A DNA stretch of 64,000 nucleotides, taken from contig OZ022339.1 of the NCBI GenBank assembly GCA_963989245.1, forward strand, positions 61,210,853 to 61,274,852, written 5' to 3'. Below are positions 1-10,602 of the stretch, piece after piece (within the stretch, counting starts at the first letter, position 1; each line of letters opens with the position of its first letter). The notes below the pieces were generated by a model. The model searched no databases. It worked only from the letters and a program-made list of their open reading frames with translations, and had not been told where the DNA came from. The translations under genes were made by a program, and so were the position numbers. The DNA is from Nansenia antarctica. Its lineage: Eukaryota > Chordata > Actinopteri > Argentiniformes > Microstomatidae.

Positions 1-126
1 TCGGATCTTTTCCATATGTAGCAGATTGGTGATCTCTGCTAACCAGGTCTTAAACACAGGTACTTCTTCACCCTTCCACAGTGTGAGTATATTCCTCTTT
101 GCAACAACCATGCCATATTGTATTGT
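1..126 (-). mobile_element. L1-type LINE, C-terminal end of ORF2 (fragment)
   Basis: Read on the minus strand, this stretch is open and encodes a peptide with the pattern LTLWKGEEVPVFKTWL followed by LLHMEKIR. From memory this resembles the extreme C-terminus of ORF2 in L1-clade retrotransposons. It is the continuation of the L1 fragment at 471-2036, from which it is separated by an L2 tail inserted at about 127. The element runs off the left edge of the window, so its 3' UTR and tail are not visible. Confidence 0.65.
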
Positions 127-470
127 GAATGAATGAATGAATGAATGAATGAATGGTCTTTATTGTCATTGCTATAGTACAGGTACCAAACAACGACATT
201 TGGGAGGGGTGGCTCCCCTGGTGCTAGGAAAGAAAAAAAACACTAAAAAAACAAGAAGGGAAAGGAGCTGGTTTACATAAATAAAGGCTATGTACACTAT
301 CCACTATACTATACTGTACAGATAAAACACGGTGCTGTACTCTATGCTATGCTATACCTTTTCTAACATTTCCTATTTCTCTGCAACCTTATGTACCCTA
401 GGGTTGTCATATTGCACATAGTGTTATTGCACATTCATTTAAAGTGTCGCAGTTTGCAGGCTTGAAATGT
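127..470 (-). mobile_element. L2-like LINE 3' end, copy 1 (inserted into the L1)
   Basis: A (GAAT)n tract at 127-156 is followed by 'ggtctttattgtcatt' and about 310 bp that also occur at 12163-12500 and 23507-23850. The larger copy at 12163-13555 carries reverse transcriptase on the minus strand, so this is a 5'-truncated 3' UTR with its (CATT)n tail at the low-coordinate end. Similarity to the other copies stops at about 470 ('gaaatgt'), after which L1 sequence resumes. It therefore inserted into the L1 after that copy landed. Confidence 0.75.
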
Positions 471-2036
471 CTTCTGTTTGTCTTCTGTTCATAATGAGAC
501 AGAGTTAAATGATGCTTGGTTTCCCATAGGATTGCAGTGTATGAGTCAGGTGTGAGGTCACAGTTATATACATCAGAAAAACATTAGAAAATATCTGACC
601 AGAACTTATTTAGTTTAGGGCAGGACCAGAAAAGATGACCCAGTGTGCCATCAGCTGATTTACACTTCGGGCAAACTGGGGATACAGAGGGGTAAAATTA
701 GTGTAGTTTGGTACAGGAGTAGTGCAGTCTATGAATCACTTTAAATTGGATAAGTTGGTGTCGGGAGTTTATAGAGCAGCTGTGGATAGCATTAAGGCTC
801 GTTTCCCAGCTCTCGTCATCAATTGTTATACCCAGATCGTCTTCCCAGGCTTCTTTTAAGTGCTGCGTGGAGATTGGGTCATGTGTTGTAAAAACATCAA
901 CAAATCTAGAAACAAGCCTCCTTGACTGAGGGGCCTGATTCATGAGAGTGTATAAGTTGACAGCGTCAGGGATCACCTCAAAGTTAGGTAGGTTGGTCCG
1001 GACGTAGTCTGTTATCTGGAGGAAACGGAAGAGATGGGATGCTGGGAGTGCAAACTTTTCCCTCAACTGTGCAAAAGTGGCAAACGAGTTCTCTATATAA
1101 AGGCTTGCAATTGTAATGATACCTTTGTTCCTCCAAATAGTGAAAGTACTTTCAGTTAGAGAAGGGGGGAAGGCGTGGTTGTTGCAAACAGGGGTGGAAG
1201 TAGAGAAGTCAGGCAGAGCAAACACTTTTCTAATTTGATACCAGATTTTAAGAGAGTTGATGAGCATGAAGTTATTACCCGTGGCGGCTTTTGGGGGTAT
1301 GCTCTTAGCAAAGAGAAGAGCGTGGAGAGAGCTTTTGGGAAGGTTCTGCTCTATTGCAAGCCAAGAAGGGGTAGAGGTGGCGGGGTTGTCTGAGCACGCC
1401 CCTTGCCAGTACATCAATGCTCTACAGTTGGCAGCCCAATAATAGGTTTGGAAATTAGGTAGACTGAGGCCCCCTGCACTTTTGGGTTTAAATAGGTGTG
1501 ACTTGGCTATACGATGTACTTTGTATCCCCAGACAAATGGAAGGACAGTAGAGTCTAGTAACTTAAAGAAAGACTTTGGCAAAAATATAGGTAGATTCTG
1601 GAAGAGGTATAGAAACCTGGGGAGAGCCACCATTTTAACTGCGTTGACTCGTCCTATCATAGATAAAGGTAATAGCCTCCAGGTTTCAATGTTAGATTTC
1701 AATTTGTCTACCATATTCAGATAGTTCAGTTTATAAATCAATTTGGGGTCTTTAGGGATGACCACGCCTAAGTATTTGATTTTATCTGTAGTAATGTGAA
1801 AAGGAACATCTTTAACAAATGTTGGGTTTAACCTCCCTTTAAGCTGCATGAATTCACTTTTGTCCCAGTTTATAGTGTACCCAGAAAGCTCACCAAACTC
1901 TGTAATTAGGTCTAGCAAAGGCGGAAGAGATTCTTCAGGCCGGGAGAGAAGCAGAACCACATCATCCGCGTAAAGCGAGATGCGGTGGTCCACCCCTCCT
2001 AGCATCAATGGGGCTATAGAGGGATGATTCCTTATG
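471..2036 (-). mobile_element. 5'-truncated L1-type LINE ORF2 (RT palm to zinc-finger region)
   Basis: The minus strand encodes 436 open codons (698-2008) starting just before the RT catalytic motif YADD (in ISLYADDVVLLLS). It then carries the thumb/connection region of L1 ORF2. The frame is open a few codons further upstream, to about 2036, where L1 similarity ends, so this is a 5'-truncated copy lacking endonuclease and most of RT. A TAA at 696-698 interrupts the frame. Beyond it the same frame continues with a CPKC...H..C zinc-knuckle-like (zf-RVT) pattern before a second stop near 592. This is a dead element whose coding similarity is still clear. Confidence 0.85.
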
Positions 2037-2206
2037 CTAGAGAGGGGTGGTTCTGTGTGAAGTTGGAGAGAGAGACAGAGCAGACAGGGGTGGTGCTGCA
2101 GCTAAGAAGCTTTGCCGCGCTACTTAGCCACAGCGCCACAAGGGAGACTGGCACACTTCTGATGGTGGTCTCCACCTCAACTCATCACTGGAACAGCTAG
2201 TACTCT

Positions 2207-2241
<35 letters not shown>

Positions 2242-2485
2242 ACCTCCTCCTGTTCCTGGCCCCTCTGCTCTCTGGGCGGTGATCTGTCATGGCTCAGCTG
2301 GCGACGCCCACCAGGCGACTGCTCCTTTTGTGTCCAGCTGAAGGGGACTGTGGGTAGAGCACCGCAGTGGGCATCTATCAGCGAGCGTGCCGCGTGCCCG
2401 CTGCTGTCACAGAGATTTCACTCAACACTGTCAGTGTCAATTATCCCTATCACCGTCTACACTGGGCTACTCCAGGGTCCCCCCT
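2037..2485. other. Intergenic stretch without recognisable genes
   Basis: No supported gene was found. A purine/pyrimidine-biased patch of CTT/CCT trinucleotides lies at about 2203-2250. The region otherwise looks like ordinary non-coding sequence between the L1 fragment and the CA-rich minisatellite. Confidence 0.5.
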
Positions 2486-2564
2486 TACACACACACACAC
2501 ACACACACACTCTTTCAAACACACTCACACACATACCCACCCACCCCTACACATGCAGAACACA

Positions 2565-2619
<55 letters not shown>

Positions 2620-2664
2620 TTCAAACACACTCACACACACATACCCACACACATGCAGAACACA

Positions 2665-2709
<45 letters not shown>

Positions 2710-2762
2710 TTCAAACACACTCACACACACATACCCACCCACCCACACACATGCAGAACACA

Positions 2763-2801
<39 letters not shown>
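2486..2801. repeat. Compound CA microsatellite with an embedded minisatellite unit
   Basis: The tract is almost pure (CA)n, but it contains three copies of a longer unit. Each unit has 'tctttcaaac' at 2511, 2617 and 2707, then 'acacatacccac' and 'acatgcagaacacacc'. The spacing between units is 106 and 90 bp, so unit length varies by the number of CA dinucleotides. Long His/Thr open frames across it are artefacts of the repeat. Confidence 0.9.
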
Positions 2802-2802
<1 letters not shown>

Positions 2803-3242
2803 TGCTCACCCCCACTACAGCCCCACCCCTGTGGCATGAGCCTCTGGAGGGCCTTCAACGACTCAACTCATCTCTCTTTCAGCGCCATGGTAATAAAGAG
2901 ACAAAAGAAGGATGTGATGCGTTTGGAAGCTCAGGGAAGCGTGAAGCAGGGAAGTAGCCCCAGTGAAAGCTCCAGTCCACTGTTCCAGTAATGGACGAGT
3001 ATATTTAGAATAAGAAAATAATTTAAAAATACATTTAAAAAAAGGAAATAGTTTCAAGCTGAGCAAGTTCTTTTCAGAGAGGGGCTCTAAAGAGCTTTTC
3101 GTAATACACGAGCAGAAGAAACGGCATGCTCCTGTCTTCAATCCACAGCGAAAATCCACATCCTGTTTTAACATACATTTAAAGTAGCGTCCCGTAGCTA
3201 TTTGTAGGCCTATCCTTTTCAGATGAAAGTAAAAAGGGTGCC

Positions 3243-3244
<2 letters not shown>

Positions 3245-3290
<46 letters not shown>
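3245..3290. repeat. (AT)n microsatellite
   Basis: About 23 uninterrupted AT dinucleotides. Confidence 0.95.
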
Positions 3291-3292
<2 letters not shown>

Positions 3293-4654
3293 CCCTGGGC
3301 TCCTCGCATAAACATTGAGAAGTACATCAAATGATGGTCTGATTGTCACTTATAGTAAGAGATTAAAGAGACAAGGAACCTGAGATGGGTGTGTCATGAT
3401 CAGAATGACCCTCCTCCTAATGCACCATCTGGGATAATGAGATCTGATTGGTCCTTTGACCAGACGCCCAGCCCCAGCTCAATGATTTGATTGCCATGGA
3501 TATAAACACCTGAGGTAGATGCCTACGGTTTGTAGCAGAGGTGGTTTAGAACCACTCTCCCTAGGCTTTAGCTTAGCAGGCTACCGCACAGTTTTCCATG
3601 TGGGAGACCCAGTTTAGAGCCCGGTCAGTCACGCCTAAATAAATGGCAATAATGACGTGACCAATTCAACAAGCATTAGGCTATACTCCATCCCTACTTC
3701 CTCATATCTACATTCACCAGGGGTATTTATCTCATATCTTGGAATCAGAATAATACATAACATGGCCCGGTTTCATTCCTTCCCTCCCAATCAAATGTTC
3801 CGGTTGTGATGAGGTTTCAGCGCCAGCAGCCAGAGAGAGAGTCTGCCATGCCTCCTCCTGTCTGCCATAAGACACTCAGTCACAAAGACGTGCCGCCATA
3901 CAAACAGGATTTTCCACTTGGAAACAAAATAAGATTATTTTTTGCCATCGAGATTATTCCAGGCATTGGTACTGGGTATTGTGTCTCCACAAACCTCACA
4001 AAGAACATATTATGTCTAAGAAACCCCAAAAAAAGAGAGTTGTTTTTGTAACTGTATTTTCTTCTTCAACATTATGATTTGATCCACTGTTATCCGGCTA
4101 TCAATGTTGCAATGAAAGGTGCACAAGTTCATAATACTGTACATTAACGACAAACAACATTATTGATGCCGCCTTAATCTTGCATGTCACTCCACGCACA
4201 GCGTTAATCTGCTCGGATTGGATTTTAATCTGCCCACTACTGATTAGTCATTTAACTCCCCGGCAGATTTGTAATTTGTTCCACAACAGCGGAACAGTCA
4301 GACACAGAAATCCAACTGCTGTATCTAATGGGGATTTATGAGTCTCTCAACGCCCCCTGTTGGTGGATGACAACATAGCAGGATGCAGTAATAGATGAGA
4401 TTGATTAGCTGGCCTTCCCGGGTGAACAGATGCCAAGAGGGGGATGTACAAGCTGGACCAGCTACAGCACAGTGACGGTCTGCGGCTACAGGAGCCAAAG
4501 ATTCAAGGAGCTGACTGTGACAGAAATATAGAGGAGACACTATCTTGTTTATGAAGTTTATGAAAGCACCTCTCAAAACATTGGACTGTAGTACTGTATA
4601 CATAAGAGAGCAAAATAAAAATGGAAATGAAGAGATACTTCTTGACCAGGGAAG
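3291..4654. other. Gene-free stretch; weak SINE-like piece near 3545-3640
   Basis: No gene is supported. At 3588-3630 the sequence 'gtgggagaccc' followed by a B-box-like motif and 'gtcagtcac' matches a second site at 55945-55985 in order and spacing. This suggests remnants of one tRNA-derived SINE family. An A-box-like 'agcttagcaggc' lies at about 3571. The rest shows nothing recognisable. Confidence 0.35.
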
Positions 4655-4729
4655 GCATTCCTCATTCCATTCCATGCATTACAATGAGCCAATCCTCCGA
4701 TGTCTACCTCCACCAGCCTCCCCTGTACT
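4655..4729 (-). mobile_element. Palindromic MITE, single arm (copy A)
   Basis: 'cattcctcattccattcc' followed by 'gagccaatcctccgatgtc' and 'caccagcctcccctg' is one arm of the palindromic element seen complete at 14433-14598. Other single arms lie at 7245-7323 (opposite orientation) and 58581-58640. Confidence 0.7.
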
Positions 4730-5684
4730 TGACCGACTAGCGTACTACATCCTTCACTTGTGAAGTGAATGCAGTTTTCCTAATGTTCTGCTGCTTATAT
4801 GTGCCCACTAGATGGAGACAGTCAGCTATGTATAAGATTGAACATTAACCATCTGGGAATTTACAAAGCACAGATCTAGAGAACAAAGTGAGTTAAGACC
4901 AGAGAATATAATTGAAAGTCAAATAGACAATCGTGGTACTCATTGATTTGTTAGTGTGAATGTGAAATGGAAAAGATACAACTAAGAAAAGGCACATAAG
5001 TGTCAAAATTCCAGAAAAGTGGCTTGAGACAAACCATTATGATCGTGTTGATGAGTATAAATATATATATATTGTGGTCACACATATGAATACTCATTAA
5101 AAACCTTGCATTCAGATTTTGTTTTCTAATATTATCTATTTGTTATAATCTAGCACCTTTTTTTTCCTTTTTTGTTCTTGTCAATTATATGAATCACCAG
5201 AGGTAATGGGGTTGTTTGGAAGAGTTGCAGCTAGAAGACAAAGATGCACATTCTATACTGTACTTGAGTCTCCACAGAGGAACTAATCTCGAAAACACAT
5301 TCACAAACACAGGCGCCTTAGCCAGGAACCTACTGCAATTCATTACATAGATCCTTACTGTACTTTGCGCCTAAAGGAAACCACTGAAATACTAACTAAC
5401 AGTTCAGGCCATTAACATCAGTGTGTTAAGACAACTAAAGTGAATCAAAATAAAGTGCTGTTTGTTTCTATCCTCGTGTATTGACTCTCCAGGCTGAATG
5501 CACCACCACCAGGGGCTAGCCTCTAAGCTGTTCCCCAGGCATGAGCTCTGAGCCTGGGCCTGGCAGGAATGCTAGATCTGCCTGAGGTGGTGTCGAGACG
5601 CCTGGGGCTCCACCATGCCACACTCACTCCCACTCAGGCTGCTCCACTCTGAGAAAAGCAGTGGTTCTTTTTGTCGCTACTTCT
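4730..5684. other. Gene-free stretch
   Basis: AT-rich non-coding sequence with short (AT) runs near 5060. No open frame with coding character and no recognisable repeat was found. Confidence 0.45.
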
Positions 5685-5793
5685 CTTCCTCTCTCTCACT
5701 ACTTCTCTTCCTCTCTTCCTCTCTCACTACTTCTCTTCCTCTCTTCCTCTCTCACTACTTCTCTTCCCCTCTCTCTCTCTCTCTCTCTCTGGG
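5685..5793. repeat. 28-bp CT-rich minisatellite running into (TC)n
   Basis: The unit 'cactacttctcttcc...' begins at 5697, 5725 and 5753, a 28-bp period, and ends in a pure (TC)n run. Leucine/serine-rich open frames across it are repeat artefacts. Confidence 0.85.
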
Positions 5794-6330
5794 TCACTTC
5801 ATGGCCTTGGCTCTGTTGCAGCATCGCTGGACAAATTGACCATCTACTTGTCAAGAAGATCGATCGTCAATCTGCCAACAGTGTAGGAGGGGGCGAGGTG
5901 ATATCACACTGCAGATCGGATCGCCCAATCACAAGTGATGGTGTTCTAGAATCCCATTAACAAAACCTTCTTCAGGCAACCCAGGTGGGCACCTATAAAT
6001 AGGCATGACATGGTAACACTGCGAAATGGGCTATATCTGGGGTCCTTCAGGAGTGGAGATTTGGAGGGGAAGATGAAAATAGCAGCAATTTCTGTGCTGT
6101 GAACCCGCTTATGCCCTTGTGCAATCACACACACATCTTCAAAGCCCATCATGAGAGCAATTTGGTCCTCTAACGACACAGGCCGCCGAGTATATTGTAG
6201 CTTCATTTCTCGGGGACTAGTCATTTTCTTCAACCTCTCATCTCTCATGGTATTATCTCCTGTTATATCACTGTCTGATACATGCATTCTGTCTATCTCC
6301 TCTTGTTAATGTGTCCTCTCTTTGGTGATG

Positions 6331-6333
<3 letters not shown>

Positions 6334-6423
<90 letters not shown>
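6334..6423. repeat. (TC)n microsatellite
   Basis: About 45 uninterrupted TC dinucleotides. A second, interrupted CT-rich patch lies at 6680-6855. Confidence 0.95.
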
Positions 6424-6424
<1 letters not shown>

Positions 6425-7244
6425 GCTTGTTCTATCAGTACTCTCCTATCTGACCTCCATTTACCCTATCTTTCTTTGGCTAGGCTGTGTGTCATGTGTA
6501 GCATTAGATGTGTGACTGTGCAGAGAAGCTGTACACATCAACTAGTAACTGGCTGGGTGCCATTATAAAGCAAGGCTCTTTACTAGCAATTAGGCAACTG
6601 TCCACAAATGGCTCAAATTTAGCATCCACTTAAGGTGGTTTCAAATGACTTGTTAGAGGCTTATAGTACTTAAGAGAACTCTCTTATCTCTGTTTTTCTC
6701 TCCTTATCTCCCTCTCTCTCTCCTTCCCTGTCTCTCATTTCTTTCTCTCTCTTATCTCTCTCTCTCCTTATGTCTTTCTCTCTCACACTCTCTTTGTATC
6801 TCTCTCTCTCTCTCTCTCTCTCCTTATCTCTCTCTCTCCATCCCTCCCTTCCTCTCATTCCATTCTTACAACGGCTCCATCACCTCCCATCGAAACCACT
6901 AAACACTAGACCATTACCATGGTTACCCAGCTGTTCCGCCCTGTCACGTCTCTCTCCTCCCCAGACCACCCCCTCTGCCTGAAACCCCCCCCCCCAGGTC
7001 ACGTGACCTCACCACAACAGTGTCCAACCACCTGACCTTGGACGTTGCCAGGGAACACTACCTTGTTGAGATACGAGCTGGCAGCTAAGCTGTGAATCTG
7101 CGTGGGTCGAGTGGTGGAGGGATGGGGGAGGAGGAGTGCAGGAGAAGTGTAAGGGTGAGGGATGAATGGGTTGAGATGCGGATGCAGTGGAGAGATGGAA
7201 TTGACGGTTGGAAGGTGGGACAGAGGATGGGTGGTGGATGGAGA

Positions 7245-7323
7245 CCAGGGGAGGCTGGTGGGGGTAGAAATCGGAGGATGGGCTCATTGTAATGCATGGA
7301 ATGGAATGAGGAATAGTATCATA
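7245..7323 (+). mobile_element. Palindromic MITE, single arm (copy B)
   Basis: The sequence starts 'ccaggggaggctggtggggg' and continues through 'gatgggctcattgtaatgc' to 'ggaatgaggaatagtatc'. It is the reverse complement of the arm at 4655-4729 and matches the left arm of the palindrome at 14433-14598. The edge 'aggggaggctggtgg' is the most conserved part. Confidence 0.75.
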
Positions 7324-7884
7324 CCACCCATCATCTCATTGACTGAATACCAAGCTGCGCTGCTTTCTTCTTTCTTCTATGTTATAATCCCCTAGGGGTT
7401 GACTCCAGACCAGCTACTAATTAGCCAATTAGACTGGGTTTCCTGTCATCTGGTAAATCACAGTGTTTCAAAGAATGGGAGTTTCTTTGTACTGCTTAGT
7501 TGTTATGCACTGATATGAGCTAGTATGGTTTCACAGAGCTTTTGGAAAATAACATCAATCTATGAATCAATCACATATACTATAATTGAATCAATGTTGT
7601 TCAGATACTGTACAGTCAGCATTTCTCTTACAGGTGAGACATTAGCATGAGAGAAAGTGGAAGTTCGCCTCCAACTGCAGTCACAGTAGTAGGTGTGTTC
7701 AGATCGCTAACACAGTTAGCAGCAGCAGTTGAATGCGGACAACCCAAGTCTGCCTCCCTCCTTCCAATCCCTTCCCACAATGGACCAAATAGCCATTGTA
7801 AACTCATTCAGACAAAAGGAAATGTCTCACTTTGATGTTGAGTGACTGCGATTTGTACAGTATGTGATTGCATCTCTTGCAGAC
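7324..7884. other. Gene-free stretch
   Basis: No recognisable gene or repeat. The short open frame at 7647-7835 has no family resemblance. Confidence 0.4.
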
Positions 7885-7960
7885 AGGAGGAGCCGGGGAT
7901 CGAGCCGCCGACCTTGCAATCATTAGACACTGGCTCTACCTCCTGAGCCACAGCTGCCCA
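7885..7960 (-). mobile_element. tRNA-derived SINE head
   Basis: The minus strand begins 'gggcagctgtggctcagga' and contains an A-box-like 'tggctcaggaggtag'. About 35 bp on is a B-box-like 'cggctcgatcccc', followed by 'ggctcctcctg'. This is the usual layout of a fish tRNA-derived SINE promoter (RNA polymerase III boxes A and B). It is not a functional tRNA: the acceptor stem is not paired and no CCA-proximal end is apparent. No SINE tail was found next to it. Confidence 0.65.
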
Positions 7961-8124
7961 AGTAAACATGTGCTGTAGCTGACTTACACATTACAGTACA
8001 CATCTGCGAGTGTCTCCCATCTCCCCTTATCAATCACAGCCCTTTTCCCTTGATATCTGTAACCATTAGGTATAGTAAGAGGACCCAGGTGCGGTGCAGA
8101 TAAAGGGGGGCACACAAGTAGGTA

Positions 8125-8480
8125 GCAGTACCAAACAAAAGGATCTCTACTTCCTCTACAACATCAGAAGGATATGTCCATTCCTCACCAGAGAAGCAGC
8201 GCAACTCTTGACACAGTCACTGGTCATCTCCCACCTTGAATACTGCAACACACTCCTGGCTGGGCTCCCCGCCTCCGCAATCAGACCTCTGCAGCTCATC
8301 CAGAAAGCTGCCACCCGTCTGGTGTTCAACCTCCCAAAATTCTCTGTTACCCCCCTCCTTCACGCCCTTCACTGGCTCCCGATAGCAGATCGCATCAGAT
8401 TCAAGACCCTGGTGCTTGCCTACCGGGCAGCAAAAGGGACAGCCCCAAACAGTCTGTTCACTCTGCTCCTCCACCTCTGC
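8125..8480 (+). mobile_element. Non-LTR retrotransposon, C-terminal RT/thumb fragment
   Basis: The + frame (open 8094-8501) contains the pattern LYNIRRICPFLTREAA, then SHLEYCNTLLAGLP, then LQLIQKAATRLVFNLPK and LHWLPIADRIRFKTL. From memory this is the conserved C-terminal part of fish jockey-superclade LINE ORF2. The copy is 5'-truncated at about 8125 and loses similarity near 8480. A matching LINE-type 3' tail lies at 9096-9185, so the two may be parts of one copy split by about 600 bp of unrelated sequence. Confidence 0.7.
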
Positions 8481-9095
8481 TATTATATCAATAGAATCTA
8501 GACCTAACAAGTGGTCACTGCTATGCAGAAATGGAACGCACATTATGAAATTCAACTTTATCTTTTAAACTATTCATTTTTATTACACAACCCTATATAT
8601 CATTCTTTTCAGAATGTTAAGACCAATATTAATAGCAAATGGGAACATTGATCACGCAATTCATAGTGAGCCAGCTAACGTTACAAGTTAGCCAGACCAT
8701 TCACACAAACAGCGTCTAGCGGGCGAGAGTAGACGAGGGCTCCGCTAGAAGTTACAACCGGAGCTTGAGGAGGAGACATTTTCTAATCAAAAGCCGCTGG
8801 CTACAAGACAAACAGAACATGTATCTATATGTATATAGTTTTAGATAGAAAACAAGTTGAATTTAATAGAAAACCATCCGCAAAGACGATTAGATTTCAA
8901 TAACGATGCGTATCTTTCAAGTGTCTCCTTACAATCGCCATAGGGAAAAAAAACTCTGATGTGAGGAGAATTGCGGGTACAAGTCAAGATGCTCTAGATA
9001 CATTTGACGTGTCCATTACATGTATTACTATTGGTCAGAGCCGCGGAAATTGCAAGAAAGAGCTTGCTTACTTTTCCTGCCATGACTGGTGGATT
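8481..9095. other. Unidentified stretch between LINE body and LINE tail
   Basis: AT-rich, with no coding potential. Its position between a LINE coding fragment and a plausible 3' tail suggests an insertion, but I could not see terminal repeats or a target duplication. Confidence 0.3.
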
Positions 9096-9185
9096 GATGA
9101 TTCACTTTAGTCACTTGTATGGATTGTAAGTCACGTTGGAATAAGGCGTTTGCTGAATGCCAAAAATGTAAATGTAAATGTAAAA
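9096..9185 (+). mobile_element. LINE/SINE 3' tail with (TGTAAA)n end
   Basis: 'ttgtaagtcacgttggaa' then 'aaggcgtttgctgaatgcc' and 'aatgtaaatgtaaatgtaa' is the common fish LINE/SINE 3' end, a stem-loop recognised by RT followed by a short tandem tail. The same tail in opposite orientation occurs at 63308-63375. Confidence 0.65.
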
Positions 9186-9555
9186 ATATAACTAAATATA
9201 AACTAGTAGTGGGGATTACTCCATTGCATTACAATGTGTCAGAATAAAAGTCTGAACATTTTGATTGGTTGCCGACTTGTTCCCGGTTTCACCAGCTGTA
9301 TATTTCTCTACTGCCATAATGAGAGGAGAATCAGTATTCTGCTCCAGGGGGAACCTAAGCTAACTGGTGAATATATTATGTCCATCTGACAATGACGCAG
9401 ATACAGTCTTGGAGAGTGATGTACTGCTAGCCTATGTAGTGTTGTGGTGAGGGGAGTGTTTATATTTGTATCAGTGTGGTTACAATATATATGTTGGTTT
9501 GCGTTGACAAAGACTTCCCACTGGGGCTACTCTCATCAGCTTAAAGCAGATGGTT

Positions 9556-9690
9556 TCACACACACACACGCACACACACGCACACACACACACACACATG
9601 CACACACACACACACACACACACAAGCAGACACACACACAAGCAGACACACACACAGACACACACACAGACACACACACATACACCACCA
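9556..9690. repeat. (CA)n compound microsatellite
   Basis: CA dinucleotides interrupted by CG, TG and 'agacacacac' units. Repetitive open frames on both strands are artefacts. Confidence 0.9.
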
Positions 9691-9914
9691 CCAACAACAA
9701 CACCAAAGCTTGTGTCTTATTTGACCATGCAAATTGCAGGGATACAACATTAATACAACATAATACAACACATTCACAAATGTAGTACAATACAATGCGG
9801 ATAGAAACAGACAAACAAATGATGGGTACAGTATTACAGAGTACAGAGACAAATATCTACAGATTATAACAAATTGTAGGTCAAACACTTAAGATAAGTA
9901 TTTTTTTATTCTCA

Positions 9915-10340
9915 TCTCCTGTCTCCATGAAATCAAAGAATGGATGACCACCAATCTTCTCAAACTCAACAGCAATAACATGGAACTCATGGTTGGTGTG
10001 CCCAAGAACCTCCTTCAAAAGATCAGTAACCTCACCATTGACGACTGTTCCATCTGCCCCTCCTCGGAGGTCAGGAACCTGGGAATCTTGCTGGACCCAA
10101 TCCTTTCCTTTGAACCCCACATACGGTCTGTCACCAAGTCTGCTTTCTCCCATCTCAAAACCATCTCCAACCCTCACTCTCTGATACCTCTGCCGAAACA
10201 TTAATACATGCTTTTGCCATGTTTCTTTTGTACCTCCAGCATGGATTATTATAACAAAGTCCTTCTTGGTGTTTCCAGCAAGGCCCTGAATCGGCTACAA
10301 TACGTCCAACATTCAGCTGCCAGGATCCTCTGGTTTTGTG
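9915..10340 (+). mobile_element. Non-LTR retrotransposon RT C-terminal fragment
   Basis: The + strand reads EWMTTNLLKLNSNNMELMV, then SEVRNLGILLDPILSFEPHI and SAFSHLKTI. After an in-frame stop at about 10204 it continues with DYYNKVLLGVSSKALNRLQ and VQHSAARIL. This is the conserved region after the RT catalytic motif (motifs D/E and thumb) of a fish jockey-superclade LINE. The fragment at 8125-8480 covers an equivalent region of a related family. The copy is truncated at both ends and broken by a stop. Confidence 0.75.
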
Positions 10341-10554
10341 TCCTTTACGTTGCTTCCCTCTGAGCCGGGGTTGTGACAGGGATCATAAAGACTCAGACAT
10401 CCAGTTCTGTCACTGTGAGTGACGGAGGCCAGATGTTATGTTCAGTCCTCCCTGGTCATCAGCCTTGGCGTCTTTAGTATTTAAAGAGATGCTGTAACAA
10501 CACTGTATAAGGCCCCTTAGCAGCTCCGCCATGGGAGTTAACCGTCTTGGCCTG

Positions 10555-10602
10555 GGTTGCACCAACATGGTTTAACTTTTAAACTGGATTAAATCAAGGT
10601 TT
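10555..10602. mobile_element. Left piece of an interrupted 'gttgcacc' DNA-element-like repeat
   Basis: 'gttgcaccaacatggttta' then 'taaactggattaaatc' resembles the units at 13587-13620 and 13707-13755 ('gttgcacc', 'tttaaacctag', 'ggattaa'). The LINE copies at 10603-13555 lie between these, so one older repeat appears to have been split by LINE insertion. Confidence 0.35.

Noticed and set aside
2350..2991. Long open frames rich in Thr-His or Cys-Val on both strands
   Set aside because: They are translations of (CA)n/(TG)n repeats. The same applies to frames at 9444-9888, 30671-31033, 31857-32154 and 63567-63956.
5615..5960. Leu/Ser-rich open frames
   Set aside because: They come from CT-rich repeats. 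Similar artefacts occur at 6670-6982, 14684-15101, 39202-39591, 61681-62204 and 62333-62873.
7009..7395. Overlapping open frames on both strands around the MITE arm
   Set aside because: They are composed of MITE and low-complexity sequence, with no family resemblance.
7885..7960. tRNA gene on the minus strand
   Set aside because: Internal promoter boxes are present but no cloverleaf with a paired acceptor stem can be drawn. A SINE head explains it better.
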